Below, one piece after another: positions 14,461 through 18,162 of a stretch of 18,162 nt of DNA. The stretch comes from DASSLY01 sp035689185 (lineage in GTDB: Bacteria; Actinomycetota; Actinomycetes; Actinomycetales; Dermatophilaceae), in assembly GCA_035689185.1 (NCBI GenBank), contig DASSLY010000118.1, forward strand, positions 1 to 18,162, in the 5' to 3' direction. The position numbers and the translations under genes are program-made. Position 1 is the stretch's first letter. Each line of letters opens with the position of its first letter. The notes below the pieces were generated by a model. It had not been told where the DNA came from and searched no databases. It saw only the letters and a program-made list of their open reading frames with translations.

Positions 14461-15837
14461 TCAGCGCGAGGCCGTGACCGGTTCCGTCCGCAAGCTGCTG
14501 ACCACGAAGGTCAGCCAGCCGAGCAGCAGTGCACCGGGCACGCCGAGACCCCAGCCCCAGCTGAGCGGCATGGCGATCCCCAGCACCCCACCGAGGACCC
14601 AGGACAGCTGCAACAGGGTTTCCGAGCGGGCGAAGGCGCTGGTGCGGACCCCTTCGGCCACCTCGGCCTGGATGGTCGAGTCCAACGCCAGCTTGCCCAG
14701 CTGCTGGGCCAGCCCGGCGGCCACGCCGAGCGCGACCGCCATCGGCACGCTGACGAGGAACGCGGCGAGCAGGACCGCGGCGGCGTCGAGGACCAAGGTG
14801 GCCAGCGCGATGACCCGCGGAGGCCGCGACCGCAGCAACGAGCCGAGCACCGTGCCGACCGTGCTGCCGATGCCGGCACCGCCGATGACCAGCGCGAGCA
14901 GGCTGGTGCCCCGGCCTTGCCAGCCCGGGAACGACGGGTCGCGCAGCAGGAACGCCATGAAGATGACCAGGTAGCCGGACAGTGCCCGCAGGGCGGCGTT
15001 GCAGCGCAGCGCGAGCACGACGGGGGCCGGGACGCGCCGGCCTTGCGGCCCGGCGCCGGCCACCTCGCCGAGACCGACCTCCTCCTCCCCCGCGGTGGAG
15101 TCGACGACCCGCGGAAGCAAGATCGCGATGACGGTCCCGGCAGCGAACACCAGGAACCCGAACCGCAGGGCCCACTGCGGGCCGAGCCGGGTGAACAGGC
15201 CGGCGACCGGACCGGCGACCGCGACCCCGGCGACGCCGGCCAGGGAGACCCGGGCGTTGGCCTTGACCAGCGACATCTGCGGCGGCAGCAGGCGGGGCAC
15301 GGCCGCCGACCGCGCGACCAGGTACGTGCGCGAGGCCACCAGCACGCCCAGTGCGCAAGGGAACTGCCATGCCGACCGGTCCACGACAGCCGTCGCCAGC
15401 ACCCAGCACAGAAAAGCGCGCACGGCCATGGACCCGCCGAGCGCCCACCGCCGACCGTGCCGGAACCGGTCCAGGAACGGCCCGATGAGCGGGGCCACGA
15501 CGGCGAACGGCAGCAGGGTCAGCGCCAGGAACAGCGCCACCTGTCCGCGCGCCTCGCCGTCGGGGACCTGGAAGAACAGCGTGCCGGCCAGGGCCACGGT
15601 CACCACCGCGTCGCCGGCGCTGCTGAACGCGTGCAGTTCCAGCACCCGCGATAACCCCGACTCCCCGGCCCCCTGGGCGCGACTGGCCCGTTGGGCCATC
15701 CGGTATGTCGAGACGGCGGCCTTGCGGGTGATCCTGGCTCCCGTGGCGGCGCCGGTCCGCACCCCGCGCCCCGCGCTGCGCCGCCAGCCGGCGCCCGGGG
15801 ACCGGCCAAGGCCTTCCTCCTCGACCGGAGAGGTCAC
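14461..15837 (-). CDS. MFS transporter
   Basis: About twelve hydrophobic helices follow an N-terminal cytoplasmic region. Notable motifs are GAGESGLSRVLELHAFSSAGD, PLIGPFLDRFRHGRRWALGG (the loop 2-3 MFS signature region), ARVSLAGVAGVAVAGPVAGL and LDSTIQAEVAEGVRTSAFAR. The overall look is that of the putative efflux MFS proteins common in actinobacteria; substrate unknown. I place the start at GTG 15837 (458 residues), which overlaps the stop of a small upstream frame as GTGA. A longer version from GTG 16005 adds 56 residues of Pro/Arg-rich sequence including a rare TTA codon and lower third-position GC, so it looks noncoding. Neither start has a clear Shine-Dalgarno. The DUF2156 gene follows 39 bases after its stop, probably in the same transcript. 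Confidence 0.85.
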   Translation of the reverse strand: MTSPVEEEGLGRSPGAGWRRSAGRGVRTGAATGARITRKAAVSTYRMAQRASRAQGAGESGLSRVLELHAFSSAGDAVVTVALAGTLFFQVPDGEARGQVALFLALTLLPFAVVAPLIGPFLDRFRHGRRWALGGSMAVRAFLCWVLATAVVDRSAWQFPCALGVLVASRTYLVARSAAVPRLLPPQMSLVKANARVSLAGVAGVAVAGPVAGLFTRLGPQWALRFGFLVFAAGTVIAILLPRVVDSTAGEEEVGLGEVAGAGPQGRRVPAPVVLALRCNAALRALSGYLVIFMAFLLRDPSFPGWQGRGTSLLALVIGGAGIGSTVGTVLGSLLRSRPPRVIALATLVLDAAAVLLAAFLVSVPMAVALGVAAGLAQQLGKLALDSTIQAEVAEGVRTSAFARSETLLQLSWVLGGVLGIAMPLSWGWGLGVPGALLLGWLTFVVSSLRTEPVTASR

Positions 15838-16151
15838 CGGTGGGCGTAACGGGGGTGGTGGGTCGGCCCGCTCAGGCTTGCCCGACCGACCGTCGCGGCC
15901 GGTGCGCCACTCCCGCGGCGGGGGCGGCCCTGCGGGTCGGTCAGGCCGGCGCGGCGGCGGCCCGGAGCGCGACGATGCCGGCGGCTGCTCGGCGTCGGGA
16001 GGCACAGCACCATCTTGCCGACTGCAGGACCGGTTCCGCCCGCGGCTGGTTCGGGGGCGCGCCGCGTGGCCGCCCCCATGGCCACCTCCATGGCCACCTC
16101 CATGGCCACCTCCATGGCCACCTCCATGGCCACCTCCATGGCCACCTCCAT
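15834..16151 (-). CDS. possible small ORF opened by the tandem SD/ATG repeats (doubtful)
   Basis: From the first repeat ATG (16151) a 105-residue frame reads six MEVA units and then MGAATRRAPEPAAGG, ending with a TGA that overlaps the probable MFS GTG as GTGA. The frame is also open upstream to a TTG at 16268 that overlaps the phosphodiesterase stop. Composition is Arg/Pro/Gly-rich with no recognisable domain and third-position GC is below that of neighbours. The ribosome binding sites and end overlap are the only support; it may be a leader ORF or chance. Confidence 0.2.
   Translation of the reverse strand: MEVAMEVAMEVAMEVAMEVAMEVAMGAATRRAPEPAAGGTGPAVGKMVLCLPTPSSRRHRRAPGRRRAGLTDPQGRPRRGSGAPAATVGRASLSGPTHHPRYAHR
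16066..16149. repeat. 12-bp minisatellite, six perfect copies plus one degenerate
   Basis: On the plus strand ATGGCCACCTCC is repeated exactly six times from 16078 to 16149; 16066-16077 is a degenerate seventh unit (10 of 12 matching). Read on the minus strand the unit is ATGGAGGTGGCC, so consecutive units give GGAGG, five bases, then ATG: an ideal ribosome binding site and start codon, six times, all in one frame. Each junction is a CCATGG palindrome. It lies in the 5' region of the MFS gene and after the phosphodiesterase stop (16265). The rest of 16006-16264 shows only C-rich low-complexity sequence and no clear promoter. Confidence 0.95.
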
Positions 16152-16264
16152 GGACCCGGCCTCAACCGGCCCGACTTGGCCGACGCCTCCCGGCGACCTG
16201 ACCCACCTGGTCCCACCTGAACCGGCCGTCCCGTCCCGACCCGGCCGACCCGCATACTGGCAGG

Positions 16265-17491
16265 TCAAACGGTGCGAGACCGGCCGCGCGGCGGGACCAC
16301 GACCAGCGGGACGCCCTCCTCGTCACTGGTGAGGGAACCGTGCAGGCCGATCAGCGCCAGCAGTTCCGGGCGTGCCCGGCGGGAGTCGACGATGGCGAAG
16401 TTCTCCCGCATCGCCACCACGACGTCGCCGATCCGCGGCAGCACGCGCTCGGTAACCTGACCGAACCAGCCGGCACGGACCACTTCCTCCCGGCTGTGCA
16501 CCCAGGCCCGCCGGCCGACCCGCTCTCGCCAGGTGGCCAGCACGTCCGCCGCCGCCCCCGGCTCGCAGTACAACTGCAGGGCTCGCGGCTCGCCGCCGAC
16601 GTGGCGGACCCCGGCGCTCAGCACCGGGTCGTAGGCGAGGTCGATGCGCAGGGCGTGCGGGGCGTCGACCATCCCGTGGTCGCCGGTGACGTACACGGCG
16701 GTGTCAGCCGGGACCTTGTCCACCAGCTGCGCCAGCGCCGCGTCGATCACCTCCAGCTCGTCGCCCCACTCCCACGACCGGCAGCCGAACACGTGCCCCA
16801 CCTTGTCCAAATCGCCCCAATAGAGGTAGACCAGCGACCGCGACGCGGCTCGCAGCGCGTCCACCGAGGCCAGCACCCGCGCGGTGAGGTCGTGTGCGGC
16901 CCGGAAGGTGCCGCCCCGCAGCGCCGCCCTGGTCAGCCCGGAGCCGTCGAAGAAACCCGGGCCGATCCTGGTGACTGCGACCCCCGCCGCCTCGGCCCGC
17001 TCGAAGACTGTCTCCCGCGGCTGCCAGCGCCGCGGGTCCGGCCCGTGGTGCTTGCCATTCGTGGTCCAGGACAGCTCGTTCAGCAGCTGGTCCTCGCCGG
17101 GCACCAGCACCTCGTAGCCGACCAGCCCGTGTGCCCCCGGCGGCAGGCCGGTCCCGAACGTGCCCATGCTGGTCGCCGTCGTCGAGGGGAACCCCGCGGA
17201 CAGCCGGTATGCCGCCGGCAACAGCCCGCGCAGGAACGGTGCGTGACCTCCGCGCTGGCGGAGCAGGTCGTACCCCAGGCCGTCGATGAGCGCTACCACC
17301 GCTCTCCGGGCCGGTGGCAGCTCGAGCAGGCCCGCACCGCCCGCCGACGGCAACGGGTGGACCGTGGCCAGGTCCGACCCCGCCTGTGGCCCCTCAGCGA
17401 CGCCCAGGGAGCGCAGCACCGAGGGCAGCACGCCAGCGAGACCGCCAGCGCCGTAGGCCGGCGAGGTGGCCGACGCCGCAGCGCTGGCCAC
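16265..17491 (-). CDS. alkaline phosphatase superfamily nucleotide pyrophosphatase/phosphodiesterase
   Basis: The 408-residue protein carries the two-metal NPP-type active site: D70 (VVALIDGLGYD), the nucleophile threonine in FPSTTATSMGTFGTG (T104 or T105), D229 and H233 in WGDLDKVGHVFG, D271-H272 in VTGDHGMVD, and H384 in GLHGSLTSDEEGVPL. All expected metal ligands are present, so it should be active on a phosphodiester or nucleotide pyrophosphate; substrate unknown. No signal peptide is evident, suggesting a cytoplasmic enzyme. The GTG start lies three bases after the DUF5998 stop, so the two are co-translated; CAGG upstream is a weak Shine-Dalgarno. Confidence 0.92.
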   Translation of the reverse strand: MASAAASATSPAYGAGGLAGVLPSVLRSLGVAEGPQAGSDLATVHPLPSAGGAGLLELPPARRAVVALIDGLGYDLLRQRGGHAPFLRGLLPAAYRLSAGFPSTTATSMGTFGTGLPPGAHGLVGYEVLVPGEDQLLNELSWTTNGKHHGPDPRRWQPRETVFERAEAAGVAVTRIGPGFFDGSGLTRAALRGGTFRAAHDLTARVLASVDALRAASRSLVYLYWGDLDKVGHVFGCRSWEWGDELEVIDAALAQLVDKVPADTAVYVTGDHGMVDAPHALRIDLAYDPVLSAGVRHVGGEPRALQLYCEPGAAADVLATWRERVGRRAWVHSREEVVRAGWFGQVTERVLPRIGDVVVAMRENFAIVDSRRARPELLALIGLHGSLTSDEEGVPLVVVPPRGRSRTV

Positions 17492-17494
17492 CGG

Positions 17495-18118
17495 CTACCT
17501 GCCGATCCGGGCCGAGAGGGCGCGGGCGAAGGCAATCGCCTCGGTGAGCGCTGTGGCGCCCTCCGCGTCAGCGCTGATTCGCAACGAGATGTCGTCGGCG
17601 CTGATGGTCCCCTCGTACCCGTGGTCGGCATCGCAGTCGGGGTCCCCGCAGGTGGCCGGCACCAGGTCGACCCGGCTCACGGCGCCCCATCCCAGGCTCA
17701 GCGTCAGCTCCCGGCCGAGGCTGCCCGGCCGGTAGTCCGCTGGTGAGCCGACGACGTGAGTCAGCATCAGCCCGCGCACCGTGCGCAGCGGAACGCTCTC
17801 GGTCGTGGCCGTGGCCGTGGCGATGGGGTCGGCCGCCTGCGGCTCGCTCGGCGCGTCGTCGGGGCCTTCCGGGGCGTGGTCGTCGGCGTGGGCGACCACC
17901 AGGCGGTCCTCGGTGAGCACGAGCACGGTGATGTGCCGCCGGACGGTGTCGTGGTCGAACGTGGTCTCCGCATGCACCAGATGGGAGACCACCTCATCCG
18001 GACCGACCGCGGTCGCGACCACGTCGGCAACCAGCGCCGGGTAGTACCCGGCGCGCTCGATCGCGGCCGTCAGGCCCTGCGGCAGCACCTGCGAGGGGGC
18101 CGGGGAGCGTTCAGGCAT
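17495..18118 (-). CDS. DUF5998 family protein
   Basis: The 207-residue protein matches DUF5998 throughout: LTAAIERAGYYPALVADVV (16-34), HAETTFDHDTVRRHITVLVL (49-68), LTLSLGWGAVSRVDLVPATC (138-157), then GDPDCDADHGYEG with C157, C162 and H166 as a likely metal site, and ADDISLRIS (174-182). The function is unknown to me. I choose ATG 18118 because AAGGA at 18127-18131 is eight bases upstream; the ATG at 18127, three codons earlier, overlaps that Shine-Dalgarno and could not use it. Residues 75-110 are an acidic Ala/Thr-rich insert. It is first in a pair with the phosphodiesterase, a pairing I recall in other actinobacteria. Confidence 0.9.
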   Translation of the reverse strand: MPERSPAPSQVLPQGLTAAIERAGYYPALVADVVATAVGPDEVVSHLVHAETTFDHDTVRRHITVLVLTEDRLVVAHADDHAPEGPDDAPSEPQAADPIATATATTESVPLRTVRGLMLTHVVGSPADYRPGSLGRELTLSLGWGAVSRVDLVPATCGDPDCDADHGYEGTISADDISLRISADAEGATALTEAIAFARALSARIGR

Positions 18119-18148
18119 ACGACCCATCCTTGCGCACTACGTCATGGC

Positions 18149-18162
18149 CCGCCGTCCGGCGG
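18149..18162. other. GC-rich dyad at the window edge
   Basis: CCGCCG (18149-18154) and CGGCGG (18157-18162) are inverted around two bases. It is cut by the window end, and may belong to a terminator or the DUF5998 promoter region. Confidence 0.2.

Noticed and set aside
13720..15654. Long plus-strand open frame (644 codons)
   Set aside because: Antisense shadow of the DUF2156 and MFS genes, rich in Gln/His/Arg/Gly with no domain.
16066..16149. CRISPR-like array
   Set aside because: Units are 12 bp, directly contiguous with no spacers, and no cas gene is present.
15840..16220. Plus-strand ORF with HGHL repeats resembling a histidine-rich metal-binding protein
   Set aside because: It is one of six readings of the 12-bp repeat, is antisense to the MFS N-terminal region, and has no ribosome binding site or family resemblance.
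15941..16255. Minus-strand frame with PWRW repeats resembling a tryptophan/arginine-rich peptide
   Set aside because: Another frame of the same repeat; flanks look noncoding and no upstream ribosome binding site is seen.

Overview
This window comes from a high-GC Gram-positive chromosome, an actinobacterium. The evidence is a strong G/C bias at third codon positions, frequent GTG starts with 1-4 base gene overlaps, and actinobacterial marker families (SepH, DUF3710, DUF4193, DUF5998, an Fe-S type ferrochelatase). Gene order matches, from memory, the Mycobacterium tuberculosis stretch from Rv2689c to Rv2701c (TrmA-like, APC permease, ceoB, ceoC, DUF3159, OB-fold, DUF3710, dut, DUF4193, suhB). 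The hemH-sepH neighbourhood is arranged as in Micrococcales or Streptomyces, so a Micrococcales member (Intrasporangiaceae/Dermatophilaceae-like) is my best guess. This is a chromosomal housekeeping region: I see no transposase, integrase, phage gene, CRISPR array, rRNA or tRNA.

Layout. 1-96 is the N-terminus of aconitase (minus strand) behind a perfect 18-bp palindrome. 317-3535 holds an RNA m5U methyltransferase downstream of a KimA-type potassium transporter, both on the minus strand. 3640-4999 (plus) holds two RCK-domain potassium-regulating proteins (CeoB/CeoC-like), divergent from kimA. 5109-7842 is a tight minus-strand operon: DUF4193, dut, DUF3710, OB-fold protein, DUF3159 membrane protein. 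8074-10106 is a coupled hemH-suhB pair (minus). 10241-11332 is sepH (plus), a cell-division regulator that binds FtsZ. 11351-14421 holds an Ag85/esterase-D-like hydrolase and a DUF2156 aminoacyl-phospholipid synthase, which together look like an envelope lipid-modification module. 14461-18118 holds an MFS transporter, an alkaline-phosphatase superfamily phosphodiesterase and a DUF5998 protein, all on the minus strand.

How the parts relate. The kimA and ceoBC block is a potassium homeostasis locus. The dut operon joins a dUTPase to four conserved proteins of unknown job, including a zinc-ribbon-like protein, an OB-fold protein and a multi-pass membrane protein. The most unusual non-genic structure is a 12-bp minisatellite (six perfect copies and one degenerate copy) between the phosphodiesterase and MFS genes. 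On the minus strand, the coding direction of its neighbours, the repeats form an in-frame series of Shine-Dalgarno/ATG pairs. They open a reading frame that ends in a 4-base GTGA overlap with the likely MFS start.
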